Shown here one piece after another: positions 1 through 7,619 of a stretch of DNA of 64,000 bases; position 1 is the first letter of the stretch, and each line of letters opens with the position of its first letter. Source of the stretch: JAVBMC01 sp031552845 (GTDB taxonomy: Bacteria > Verrucomicrobiota > Kiritimatiellia > RFP12 > DVOR01); NCBI GenBank assembly GCA_031552845.1, contig JAVBMC010000010.1:9591-73590 (forward strand), read 5' to 3'. Under the pieces are notes generated by a model. That model ran no database searches. It had not been told where the DNA came from and was given only the letters and a program-made list of their open reading frames with translations. The position numbers were made by a program, and so were the translations under genes.

Positions 1-2
1 TC

Positions 3-1298
3 CGCGAATCCGTCGGATCCGCCCGCAGCCGCCAAACCCGCGAACTCTACCAAAGCTTGGTTCCTTTGCAAACCATCATTGACGAAGAATTCAAAGGCGG
101 CTTCCTCTCCGACCACTGGGAAGCCTTCGGCTCCCACACACGCGTCGACGAACAAGGACGTTACGAAATCAAGGCCGGTTCCGACATGGCCGAAGCTTAC
201 CTCCGTCTCAAACGCTCCGAGCTCATGCGCGATGGCTACCTCGAAGTTGTCCTCGACGAAAGCGTCGGCTTCTTCTGGGTCTACGCCCGCCGCAGTGCCG
301 GTGCCATGATCCGCTTCGGCTTTGACGACGAAGGCTTCGTCCGCATCCAATGCTGGCTCAATAACGACCTCGTCGCCTCCGAAAGCCGCACCTGGCTCCG
401 CCCCGCCGGCACCCTCAAAATCGCCCTCGAAGTCCGTGGCGACGGTGCACAAGGCTACGTCAACGGCAAGCCCGTCTTCCAAACCGGCCTCGCCATTCCG
501 AACGGCCTCTGCTACGGCTGGTGGAGCGTTGCCCCCTTCTCGCCCGAACTCGGTATGGCCCGCGCCAAGATCGGCCGCCTCTGCGGCATGTCCTTGCCCT
601 CAACCATGCTCATCGTTCCGCGCATTGAAGAAGAAGACGTCCCCGCATTCCTGGATGCCGCGCGCCCCTACGCCATGCACCTCTCGGCCATCTCGCCGAT
701 TCTCTTCGTGCAGCGTCAAGACGGCACCATTGTGGAAGACGAAGCCTTCCCTGTCCAGATGATCCGCATGTTCGCCTCCTTCCACCGCTTGCGCATGATG
801 CCCGTGGCCGACCTCTCCTACTATGCCGAGATTGACCCCAAAATCATCATCAATCTCATCAAGAAGCACAACCTCACCGCCCTGTGCCTCTGCCTGCGCA
901 GCGTGCCCTCCGAAAAATGGCGTGCCGATCTCGAGCGCCTGCTCGAAGAAACCCCCGCCAACATCTGCATCATCCAATCCATGACCCCCTTCTGGTCGGT
1001 GCATGAAGAAGACCGCACCCTCGGCGCCATGCTCGAAACCGAACCTGCTGCCACCTTCTACCAGCTCGAACGCGGCAACCTCTTTGCTTCGCCCGTCAAA
1101 AACCGCTACGAAATCACGGCGCATGCGATGACAGGCGAAATCAAGAGCCCCATTCCGCAGACGACAGAAGCCCGTGCGGCCTTGGCGGCCAAGGTCGACG
1201 TTCCCGAGTTCTACACGCCGCGCGTCTACGTCTACCCCTCCACCTACATCCCGCCGGAACGTGCGCGCGAACTGCGCGTCGCCAACCCCACGCTCTAA
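3..1298 (+). CDS. Hypothetical protein with LamG-like segment, 5' end outside window
   Basis: The reading frame is open from the first bases of the window, so the true start lies upstream and at least 431 residues are visible. The first 150 residues or so after codon 18 are rich in beta-strand-like segments (FWVYARRSAGAMIRFGF, then YVNGKPVF), which resembles a concanavalin/LamG-type fold. The following 230 residues alternate hydrophobic strands and helices as in an alpha/beta domain, but I recognise no catalytic motif. It may be the C-terminal part of a larger multidomain protein. The stop overlaps the next start (TAATG), so it is probably co-transcribed and translationally coupled with the methyltransferase downstream. 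The coding strand is strongly C-rich at third positions. No function is assigned. Confidence 0.7.
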   Translation, partial: RESVGSARSRQTRELYQSLVPLQTIIDEEFKGGFLSDHWEAFGSHTRVDEQGRYEIKAGSDMAEAYLRLKRSELMRDGYLEVVLDESVGFFWVYARRSAGAMIRFGFDDEGFVRIQCWLNNDLVASESRTWLRPAGTLKIALEVRGDGAQGYVNGKPVFQTGLAIPNGLCYGWWSVAPFSPELGMARAKIGRLCGMSLPSTMLIVPRIEEEDVPAFLDAARPYAMHLSAISPILFVQRQDGTIVEDEAFPVQMIRMFASFHRLRMMPVADLSYYAEIDPKIIINLIKKHNLTALCLCLRSVPSEKWRADLERLLEETPANICIIQSMTPFWSVHEEDRTLGAMLETEPAATFYQLERGNLFASPVKNRYEITAHAMTGEIKSPIPQTTEARAALAAKVDVPEFYTPRVYVYPSTYIPPERARELRVANPTL

Positions 1299-2059
1299 TG
1301 AACGGTGATAGCAGCCCTACGTTCGAACGCCTCTGGAAACAGGCGTTCGAACGCTTGTCGGCGCTCGATAAACAGTGGAACCCTGCCGAGCTTGCACAAA
1401 CCAAACAATGGATGCAAGCCTCCGGCATTCCCCGCATGGACAAACTCGCCGAGCTCCTCCATCCCGGCATGACCCGCGAACAGCTCTGGCACGTACTCGT
1501 CCCCGTTGAACGCCAAATCACCCGCCGCAAAGCCACCGACGCCAACATCCTCGACACCGACCTGCCGGCCGATGCTACGCCCCTTCCGGCACTCGACGTC
1601 ACCATCATCGCCGACAACATCCGCTCAGCCCTCAACGTCGGCGGCATCTTCCGCACCGCCGAATGCTTCGGCCTCAAACAAATCATCCTCACCGGCTACA
1701 CCTCCGATCCCGCTGCCGACACCCGCGTCGCTGCTGCCGCACTCGGAACCGAACAACGCATCCCCTGGCGCCGCTGCCAACACATCCGCGACGCCATTAC
1801 AGAACTCAAACAAAACGGCATCCCCTGCATCGCACTCGAAACCGTTCAAAACGCTCCCCCGCCCGAAACCTACTCCTGGCCCATCCCCTGCGCGCTCCTC
1901 CTCGGCAGCGAACGCTTCGGCCTCCTCCCCGAAACCATCCAAACCTGCGCCGCCACCATCCGCATTCCCATGTGCGGCACCAAAAACTCCCTCAACGTCG
2001 TCAGCGCCCTCGCCGTCACCGCCTACCAAATCCGCCTCCACGCCGCCCGCACAACATAA
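1298..2059 (+). CDS. SpoU/TrmH-family RNA 2'-O-methyltransferase
   Basis: This 253-residue protein has the SPOUT signature. An N-terminal helical substrate-binding part (about 1-85) is followed by the knotted methyltransferase domain with motif 1 (NIRSALNVGGIFRTAE), motif 2 (LLGSERFGL) and motif 3 (IPMCGTKNSLNVVSALAV). These enzymes 2'-O-methylate ribose in tRNA or rRNA using S-adenosylmethionine in a trefoil-knot pocket. The family is certain from the motifs, but TrmH, RlmB and TsnR-type substrates cannot be told apart here. The ATG overlaps the upstream TAA by one base. The gene is followed by a REP-like repeat and no clear terminator. Confidence 0.88.
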   Translation: MNGDSSPTFERLWKQAFERLSALDKQWNPAELAQTKQWMQASGIPRMDKLAELLHPGMTREQLWHVLVPVERQITRRKATDANILDTDLPADATPLPALDVTIIADNIRSALNVGGIFRTAECFGLKQIILTGYTSDPAADTRVAAAALGTEQRIPWRRCQHIRDAITELKQNGIPCIALETVQNAPPPETYSWPIPCALLLGSERFGLLPETIQTCAATIRIPMCGTKNSLNVVSALAVTAYQIRLHAARTT

Positions 2060-2081
2060 CTCCCGTGCTAACACCACCTCT

Positions 2082-2207
2082 CCTGGGAGCGCGGAGCTTC
2101 TGTCCCGCATTGCGTGTCTTGCCTGGGAGCGCCGGCGTCCCCGCCGGCATTTGTGTATATTAATGGATGGTAGTTATACAGCCGGCGAGGACGCCAGCGC
2201 TCCCAGA
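2082..2207. repeat. REP-like palindromic element, complete copy
   Basis: The unit starts with CCTGGGAGCGCGGAGCTTC and contains GGGAGCGCCGGCGTCCCC then GCCGGCATT. A short AT-rich spacer with TAGTTATACAG follows, and the unit ends GCCGGCGAGGACGCCAGCG plus CTCCCAGA. The two ends are inverted relative to each other, so the whole can fold into a clover of GC-rich hairpins. The same unit recurs at 3691-4350, 6107-6277 and 7389-7559 and inside hsdM and hsdR, which defines a REP/BIME family of this genome. Confidence 0.85.
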
Positions 2208-2312
2208 GGGCACCGCACCGCGTTTATCCCCTCTCTCGCGTCAGCCTCTCACTTACTACTTCTCTCCTCCCCCTGTCATTATTGAGGTTCATTCCACTGC
2301 AAACATTCCTGC

Positions 2313-2340
2313 TTGACTTACACCTTAATTCTGCTAAACT
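2313..2340 (+). promoter_or_regulatory. Sigma70-type promoter of the HU-like gene leader
   Basis: TTGACT at 2313-2318 and TAAACT at 2335-2340 are separated by 16 bases. The same pair, spacing and following bases occur in front of the second HU-like gene (45942-45969, minus strand), which supports both as real. It predicts a transcript start near 2347 and a leader of about 280 nt before the ATG at 2625. Confidence 0.7.
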
Positions 2341-2346
2341 GCATCC

Positions 2347-2624
2347 CCGTTGACCCCATTGAGTGACTCGTCACTGATTCGGACCTTGAGGCTCGGCGTT
2401 CCAATGCGAACGACCGCCCCCCGACATACGAGAGCTTAAGCTCCAAGGAGCCATCAACCATACAGACTGCCCGTTTGGCCGGCGTGCAGTTCAGATGCCA
2501 GGGGGATATCCACCAATCGCACGAGTGTGCTGTTAGGCTATGTTTAGGAATCTTTCTGGCGTCGGGTTGACAGACGCCGCCGGCTGCCAATATCAATCAT
2601 AGGCGGCAGAAAGAACAAGACATC
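2347..2624 (+). ncRNA. Candidate structured 5' leader RNA of HU-like gene, copy A
   Basis: The leader shares several ordered blocks with the region upstream of the other HU-like gene at 45701-45935 (minus strand). The blocks are CCCGTTGAC-CCATTG-GTGAC just after the start, AAGCTC..GAGCCATCAAC, TTGGCCG.CG..CAG, AGATGC, CGAGTG, CGGGTTG.CAG, and a 3' hairpin CTGCC...GGCAG directly before the ribosome site. The intervening bases vary in sequence and length, as in a structured RNA rather than a coding region. No 6S, SRP, tmRNA, RNase P or known riboswitch core is recognised. A cis-acting leader, perhaps a site for autoregulation by the HU-like protein, is inferred from position only. Confidence 0.6.
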
Positions 2625-3353
2625 ATGTCAAAAATCACACTAATCAAGCGGCCTGCATTTCAGGCTGAACAGAAGGATCGTGGAGAGTACATCTACGCCA
2701 CGCAAATGGGGCAGAAACTTCCGACGGCCAAACTCGCCAAGCTCATCGCTGCCTCCGGTACCACCGTGTCGGAAGCCGACGTGCTGGCGGTGCTGCACAA
2801 CATCGGCGAAGTCATCGCCAATGAAGTCATGCACGGCATGGCGGTGGAGATCCCCGGACTCGGGAGCATCCACCTCTTCGCCAACGGCGTCATGGACAAA
2901 GACGGCAACGAAATTGCCGACAAAGCCCGCCGTTTCCGGATGAAGATGACCTTCAGCAAGTCTCTGCAGAACATGGTTATCAGTCCTGATAACCTCTCGG
3001 TGACCTTGCAGGACTTCAAGGCCAAAACGCCAGTGCTCACACGCTTGGAGGATGCTCTCAGCGGCACGACCAACGAGACGCTCACCCCCGGCGGCATTGC
3101 CGGCATCCGCGGGCACAACCTACGCATCCATCCCCTCATGGGCGATGAAGGCGTCTGGTTTGTTCCACAAGGCGAAGGCGATGTCGTGCGCGCAACGGCC
3201 GTCCTCGATAACAAACCCGCCCGACTCAGCTTCTCCATTCCGGCAGGGCTGCAGCAGGGGATGAGTTACCGCGTGGAAGTCCGCAACCGCATCAACCGCA
3301 GCAAAAAGCTCGCGATCGGCACACTCACGGAACTACTCACCGTGGCCGACTAA
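2625..3353 (+). CDS. HU/IHF-like DNA-binding protein with C-terminal DUF4469-type domain
   Basis: Residues 1-125 or so match the extended HU-like DNA-binding family: an alpha-helical start, VSEADVLAVLHNIGEVIANEVMHG, then the beta arm region IPGLGSIHLFANGV. Residues 150-240 form a beta-rich domain with NLRIHPLMGDEGVWFV and a C-terminal strand series, like the DUF4469 domain found fused to HU in Bacteroidota and PVC bacteria. At 242 residues it is far longer than classical HU (about 90). A nucleoid-associated, architectural role is expected. A paralogue of 235 residues lies at 44993-45700. The start is preceded by GGCAGAAAGAAC and is fixed by the matching arrangement in the paralogue. A strong terminator follows at 3380. 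Confidence 0.8.
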   Translation: MSKITLIKRPAFQAEQKDRGEYIYATQMGQKLPTAKLAKLIAASGTTVSEADVLAVLHNIGEVIANEVMHGMAVEIPGLGSIHLFANGVMDKDGNEIADKARRFRMKMTFSKSLQNMVISPDNLSVTLQDFKAKTPVLTRLEDALSGTTNETLTPGGIAGIRGHNLRIHPLMGDEGVWFVPQGEGDVVRATAVLDNKPARLSFSIPAGLQQGMSYRVEVRNRINRSKKLAIGTLTELLTVAD

Positions 3354-3379
3354 AAGCAGGTAACATAAACGCTTAAACG

Positions 3380-3408
3380 GGCGGAGGTGATAAACCTCCG
3401 CCTTTTTT
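3380..3408 (+). terminator. Rho-independent terminator of the HU-like gene
   Basis: GGCGGAGGT pairs with ACCTCCGCC across a five-base loop (9 bp stem) and is followed by TTTTTT. It lies 27 bases after the stop codon. Confidence 0.93.
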
Positions 3409-3690
3409 GTGCCCATTTGGCAACCCATCCAGCCATTACCATCGAACCCATCGGGCCAGTGGATCACACCCCATCCAGCCAATGCATGACACCCATCGAG
3501 CCTTGCGATGGGTGTCAGTACCCGTGGCCGGAACACCTTGCTTGGCTCGATACCGATACCCCGCGAGGCTCGACCCTCATAGTCCCTTAGACTCCAGCCT
3601 CAGGCCGTACGAGGCTGGAGCCTCGCATACCCCCTCACTCCAGCCACGCGTACCCTGCCACTAGAGCCACCCACACAGTCGAGTATTATT
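3409..3690. other. Intergenic stretch with two perfect hairpins
   Basis: No gene is seen. It contains GACACCCATCG paired with CGATGGGTGTC (about 3487-3515) and CTCCAGCCTC paired with GAGGCTGGAG (about 3592-3620), plus degenerate copies of CCCATCGAG/CCATCCAGCC words. These hairpins are not the GGGAGCGC REP family and lack T-runs, so they are not typical terminators. They may be another palindromic repeat type. Confidence 0.5.
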
Positions 3691-4350
3691 ACCTAGGAGC
3701 GCGGGCACTGCTGTCCGCATTGTGTGTTGCCTGGGAGCGCCGCCGTCCCCGGCGGCATTTCGTGTACTGATGGAGGGTAGTTATTCAGCCGGCGAGGACG
3801 CCAGCACTCCCAGAGGAAGAGAAGCAGGAGTGAATGGAAGAGAGTATAAAGAGAACGGCGGGGCAGAAGCCCCGCGCTCCCAAACAATAGGCACTTCTTA
3901 GGGAGCGTGATGTAGCTGACGGGGCTTCTTTCTGGGAGCGCGGACATTCCTGTCCGCATTGTGTATTGCCTGGGAGCGCCGCCGTCCCCGGCGGCATTTT
4001 GTGTGCGTGTGTTATTGGCAGGTAGTTATTCAGCCGGCGAGACGCCAGCGTTCCCAGAGGAAGAGACGCAGGAGTGAATGGGAGAGAGTATAAAGAGAAC
4101 AGCGGGGCAGAAGCCCCGCGCTCCCAAACAATAGGCATTTCTTAGGGAGCGTGATGTAGCTAACGGGGCTTCTTTCTGGGAGCGTGGACATTCCTGTCCG
4201 CATTGTGTATTTCCTGGGAGCGCTTCACAGAAAATCCTCGTCGGCATTCTGTGTATTGCCTGGGAGCGCCGCCGTCCCCGGCGGCATTTTGTGTGCGTGT
4301 GTTATTGGAGGGTAGTTATTCAGCCGGCGAGGACGCCCGCGCTCCCAGAG
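3691..4350. repeat. Tandem REP-like array, about 244-bp period
   Basis: Alternating GGGAGCGC and GCGCTCCC arms form hairpins such as GCCGCCGTCCCCGGCGGCA and CGGGGC...GCCCCGCG. A composite unit (REP, AGAGGAAGAGA.GCAGGAGTGAATGG, AGCCCCGCGCTCCC, TAGGGAGCGTGATGTAGCT) is repeated, with CAGAGG anchors at 3811 and 4055. A third, partial copy with an inserted CAGAAAATCCTCG segment ends at about 4350. It sits immediately upstream of the hsd promoter. No open frame is convincing here. Confidence 0.85.
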
Positions 4351-4382
4351 GGCGTGAGTGCTCCTGGGGGTAAGGGTTGTGG

Positions 4383-4412
4383 TTGACTTTGGGGTAAAGT
4401 GTTTGGTATAAT
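4383..4412 (+). promoter_or_regulatory. Sigma70-type promoter of the hsd operon
   Basis: TTGACT (4383-4388), an 18-base spacer and a perfect TATAAT (4407-4412) lie 73 bases before hsdM. It is the best promoter match in the window and is placed to drive the whole hsdM-rhuM-hsdS-PARIS-hsdR series. Confidence 0.75.
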
Positions 4413-4484
4413 TAAGGGCACTAGGCGGGGCGTGTTGGATGCCTCGGCGGTCTTTTTGTATTTTCTTTCTTTTGTGTGTGATCT

Positions 4485-6080
4485 ATGGCAAAGTCTCCTA
4501 AAACCGAAACCAAGTCCGAACCGCTGGAAAAGCAACTGTGGAAAGCCGCCGATAAGCTCCGCAAGAACATCGACGCCGCCGAGTATAAGCACGTGGTTCT
4601 GGGGTTGATCTTCCTAAAGTACATCTCCGATTCGTTTGAAGAGCTCCACACGCGCCTCACCACAGAAGTTTCCTTTGGCGCCGATCCGGAAGACCCCGAT
4701 GAATATAAAGCCGAGCGAATCTTCTTTGTGCCGCCTGCTGCCCGTTGGAGTTACTTACAGGCCAGCGCCAAACAGGCAACAATCGGCAAAATCGTCGATG
4801 ATGCCATGGATGCTATCGAGCGGGACAACACTCAGCTCAAAGGCGTCTTGCCCAAAGTCTTTGCCCGTCAAAACCTCGACCCCGCCAGCTTGGGCGGATT
4901 GATTGACCTCGTCAGTAATATCGCCCTTGGCGATGCCAAGTCCCGCAGTGCTGATGTCCTCGGCCATGTGTTCGAGTACTTTCTGGGCGAGTTCGCTTTG
5001 TCGGAGGGTAAACAGGGCGGACAGTTCTATACGCCGCGTTCCATCGTTGAGCTGTTGGTCAGTATGCTCGAACCCTACAAAGGCCGCGTGTTCGATCCCT
5101 GCTGCGGATCCGGCGGCATGTTCGTGCAGTCCGAATACTTCGTCAAAGAACACCAAGGCCGTGTCAACGATATCTCCATCTACGGACAAGAGAGCAACGA
5201 GACCACCTGGCGCCTCGCCAAGATGAACCTTGCCATCCGCAATATCGACTCCACGCAGGTTAGGTGGAATAACGAGGGCTCCTTCCTCAACGACGCCCAT
5301 AAAGACCTCCGTGCCGACTTCATCCTCGCTAATCCTCCCTTCAACGTCAGCGATTGGAGCGGCGAACTCTTGCAGGGCGATGCCCGCTGGCGCTACGGCA
5401 AACCGCCTGCCGGCAATGCCAACTTCGCATGGTTGCAGCATTTCACGGCTCACCTCTCGCCCACCGGCAAAGCCGGCGTGGTGCTCGCCAAAGGCGCACT
5501 CACCAGCAAAACCGGCGGCGAAGGCGACATCCGTAAAGCCATGATTGCCGATGGCAACCTCATCGACGGCATCGTCAATCTCCCCGCCAAACTCTTTCTC
5601 AATACGCAGATTCCTGCGGCGTTGTGGTTCATCAACCGTGCCCGCGGCAAAGCTCACGCACACCCGCGCCCCAACGAAATCCTCTTCATCGATGCCCGCA
5701 ATCTCGGGCACCTCATCAACCGCCGCACGCGCGAATTCTCGCATGAGGATATCCAGAAGATTGCCGATACGTATCACGCGTGGTTGGGGAACGCTGGGAA
5801 CGCGGAGCTTCCGCTCCGCATTGATACGGCGGGGCAGAAGCCCCGCGCTCCCAAATACGAAGACATCAAAGGTTACTGCGCCTCGGTGCCCATCTCCCGT
5901 GTGGCGGAACTTGATTACGTGCTCACGCCCGGACGCTACGTCGGCTTGCCGGATGAAGAAGACGACTTCAACTTCGCCGAACGTTTCACCTCCCTCCAAG
6001 CCGAACTCGCCGCGCAAATGGAAGAAGAAGAAGAACTCAATCAAGCCATCCGTGACAATCTGGCAAAGGTCAAGCTGTGA
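4485..6080 (+). CDS. hsdM: Type I restriction-modification system, methylase subunit HsdM
   Basis: This 531-residue N6-adenine methyltransferase is the M subunit that modifies host DNA in the HsdM2S complex and, with HsdR, forms the restricting complex. An N-terminal helical domain (KQLWKAADKLRKNIDAAEYKHVVLGLIFLKY) precedes the catalytic domain with motif I FDPCCGSGGMF (about 203-213) and catalytic motif NPPF (283-286). ATG 4485 is chosen for its fit to the family start. The ribosome site is poor. About 22 extra residues (near 436-457) come from a REP-like sequence inserted in frame, just before the conserved YEDI segment of the C-terminal region. The tail ELNQAIRDNLAKVKL is duplicated twice downstream. 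GC content is high and C-rich, unlike hsdS and the PARIS-like genes. Confidence 0.95.
   Translation: MAKSPKTETKSEPLEKQLWKAADKLRKNIDAAEYKHVVLGLIFLKYISDSFEELHTRLTTEVSFGADPEDPDEYKAERIFFVPPAARWSYLQASAKQATIGKIVDDAMDAIERDNTQLKGVLPKVFARQNLDPASLGGLIDLVSNIALGDAKSRSADVLGHVFEYFLGEFALSEGKQGGQFYTPRSIVELLVSMLEPYKGRVFDPCCGSGGMFVQSEYFVKEHQGRVNDISIYGQESNETTWRLAKMNLAIRNIDSTQVRWNNEGSFLNDAHKDLRADFILANPPFNVSDWSGELLQGDARWRYGKPPAGNANFAWLQHFTAHLSPTGKAGVVLAKGALTSKTGGEGDIRKAMIADGNLIDGIVNLPAKLFLNTQIPAALWFINRARGKAHAHPRPNEILFIDARNLGHLINRRTREFSHEDIQKIADTYHAWLGNAGNAELPLRIDTAGQKPRAPKYEDIKGYCASVPISRVAELDYVLTPGRYVGLPDEEDDFNFAERFTSLQAELAAQMEEEEELNQAIRDNLAKVKL
5787..5853. repeat. REP-like sequence inserted in frame within hsdM
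   Basis: GGAACGCTGGGAACGCGGAG, CTTCCGCTCCGCATTGATAC and GGCGGGGCAGAAGCCCCGCG followed by CTCCCAAA match the arms of the genome's REP family. It encodes roughly NAGNAELPLRIDTAGQKPRA in the HsdM frame and keeps the frame open. Confidence 0.85.
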
Positions 6081-6334
6081 AAGATGGCACTCATCACAAC
6101 GCCCGCTTGGGAGTGCTCCGCAGAAGATCCTCGCCGGCATTGTCTGTGTTACCTGGGAGCGCGGACATTCCTGTCCGCATTGTGCGTTGCCTGGGAGCGC
6201 CGCCGTCCTCGGCGGCATTGTCTGTCTGTTATTGGAAGGTAGTTAAACAGCCGGCGGGGACGCCAGCGCTCCCAGAGTATAAAGCAAAGCTCAACCAAGC
6301 CATCCGCGAAAACCTAGCAAAGGTCAAGCTATGA
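6081..6334 (+). repeat. REP element plus duplicated hsdM tail, junction hsdM/rhuM
   Basis: Bases 6107-6277 hold a full REP-like unit. Bases 6286-6334 repeat the last 15 codons of hsdM almost exactly (KLNQAIRENLAKVKL, then stop). The duplicated stop overlaps the rhuM start as ATGA. An 85-codon frame spans the interval but consists only of REP translation plus the copied tail, so it is not called as a real protein. Ribosomes reading it could still feed rhuM by stop-start coupling. Confidence 0.8.
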
Positions 6335-7347
6335 GCGAGAACACTTCCGAAATCATCATCTATCAAACGACAGATGGGCAAACAAAGTTGGACGTCCGTT
6401 TAGGGGGCGAAACATTGTGGCTGACGCAAGCGCAGATGGCAGAGCTGTTTGAAACCACGCCACAGAATATCACGTTGCACCTGAAGGCGATCTATGCGGA
6501 GGGTGAACTATCGGAGACGGCAACTTGTAAGGAATACTTACAAGTTCGAAACGAAGGTGTACGACAAGTCTCTAGGAGCTTAAACCACTACAACTTATCG
6601 GTGATTTTGGCAGTCGGCTATCGGGTGAGATCACAGCGCGGGACGCAGTTCCGGCAATGGGCTACACGGATTCTGCACGAATACCTGCAAAAAGGATTCG
6701 CCATGAATGACGAATTCCTGAAGAACATGGGGGGCGGAATTTATTGGAAAGAACTCCTTGAGCGGATCCGTGACATCCGTTCAAGCGAGAAGGTCATGTA
6801 TCGTCAAGTGCTGGACCTCTATGCCACCAGCTTAGACTACAACGCCGATGCACCGGAGACGTTTGAATTCTTCAAGATCGTGCAAAACAAACTCCATTAT
6901 GCCGCCAGCGGCCATACCGCCGGCGAAATTATCTTTGAACGCGCTAACGCCAACTTACCCTTTATGGGACTCACCGTATTCAAGGGCAAAAGACCCACAA
7001 AAAGCGAAACACACGTCGCAAAAAACTACATGACCGAAAAGGAGCTCTTTGCTCTGCGCCGATTGGTCAATGCCTTCTTTGATATGGCCGAATTGAAAGC
7101 TGAAAGACACCAACCCATGCGCATGAAAGACTGGCTCGAAACACTCGACCGCTTCTCACACGACTTCGGCATGGGCATTCTTAATGGCCCCGGCAGTGTC
7201 AGCCATGCAACCGCAATAGAAAAAGCCAACCGCGAATACGCCGCCTACCGCGCACACCTACCGGATGAACTATCCGACGTCGAAACCGCCTACCTTGATA
7301 CCTTGAAACAAATGCAAAAGAAGCTCAAGGACGGAGGTGCAACATGA
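6331..7347 (+). CDS. rhuM: RhuM family protein (Virulence_RhuM domain)
   Basis: This 338-residue protein matches the RhuM family along its length: WLTQAQMAELFETTPQNITLHLKAI (a KilA-N/HTH-like N-terminal part, about 28-55), NHYNLSVILAVGYRVRSQRG and the FRQWATRILHEYLQKGF segment (about 88-130), then a helical C-terminal half. RhuM genes are named from a Salmonella pathogenicity island locus but are widely found inside type I restriction operons. Their biochemical role is not settled, and a DNA-binding or regulatory function is only inferred. It lies between hsdM and hsdS. Its ATG overlaps the TGA of a duplicated hsdM tail, so translation is probably coupled. Its stop overlaps the next short frame by ATGA. 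Confidence 0.9.
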   Translation: MSENTSEIIIYQTTDGQTKLDVRLGGETLWLTQAQMAELFETTPQNITLHLKAIYAEGELSETATCKEYLQVRNEGVRQVSRSLNHYNLSVILAVGYRVRSQRGTQFRQWATRILHEYLQKGFAMNDEFLKNMGGGIYWKELLERIRDIRSSEKVMYRQVLDLYATSLDYNADAPETFEFFKIVQNKLHYAASGHTAGEIIFERANANLPFMGLTVFKGKRPTKSETHVAKNYMTEKELFALRRLVNAFFDMAELKAERHQPMRMKDWLETLDRFSHDFGMGILNGPGSVSHATAIEKANREYAAYRAHLPDELSDVETAYLDTLKQMQKKLKDGGAT

Positions 7348-7619
7348 AACGCTGCCAAAGACAATTTGATGATCGCCTCCTCGTCCACTTGGAAGCGCTC
7401 CGCAGAAAATCCTCGCCGGTATTGCGTGTGTTGCTTGGGAACGCGGAGCTTCCGCTCCGCATTGTGCGTTGCCTGGGAGCGCCGCCGTCCCCGGCTGCAT
7501 TATCTGTGTGTTATTGGAGGGTAGTTAAACAGCCGACGGGGACGCCGGCGCTCCCAGGGTATGAAGAAGAAAAACTCAACCAAGCCATCCGTGACAATCT
7601 AGTAAAGGTCAAGCTATGA
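7344..7619 (+). repeat. REP element plus second duplicated hsdM tail, junction rhuM/hsdS
   Basis: This copies the layout at 6081-6334: REP arms at 7389-7559, then KLNQAIRDNLVKVKL and a stop overlapping the hsdS ATG (7616). A 91-codon frame starting at ATG 7344, coupled to rhuM, runs through it. The first 20 residues or so (MKRCQRQFDDRLLVHLEAL) are not REP-derived and are not recognised. It is interpreted as a recombination or insertion product that preserves translational coupling into hsdS, not as a functional protein, although expression is possible. Confidence 0.75.

Noticed and set aside
2318..2596. Minus-strand 92-codon frame in the HU-like leader
   Set aside because: The region is conserved with the other leader as noncoding blocks with length changes that would break the frame.
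2347..2624. 6S, SRP, tmRNA or RNase P RNA
   Set aside because: None of their hallmark motifs is present, and the element is tied to HU-like genes at both loci.
3691..4350. CRISPR array
   Set aside because: Repeats are long, palindromic and inverted, with no regular unique spacers and no cas genes.
4755..6218. Long minus-strand frame opposite hsdM (487 codons)
   Set aside because: It is antisense to the HsdM catalytic domain and its ends run through REP sequence. No motif is present.
6077..6334. 85-codon frame between hsdM and rhuM as a real protein
   Set aside because: It consists of REP translation plus a copied hsdM tail and has no independent conserved part.
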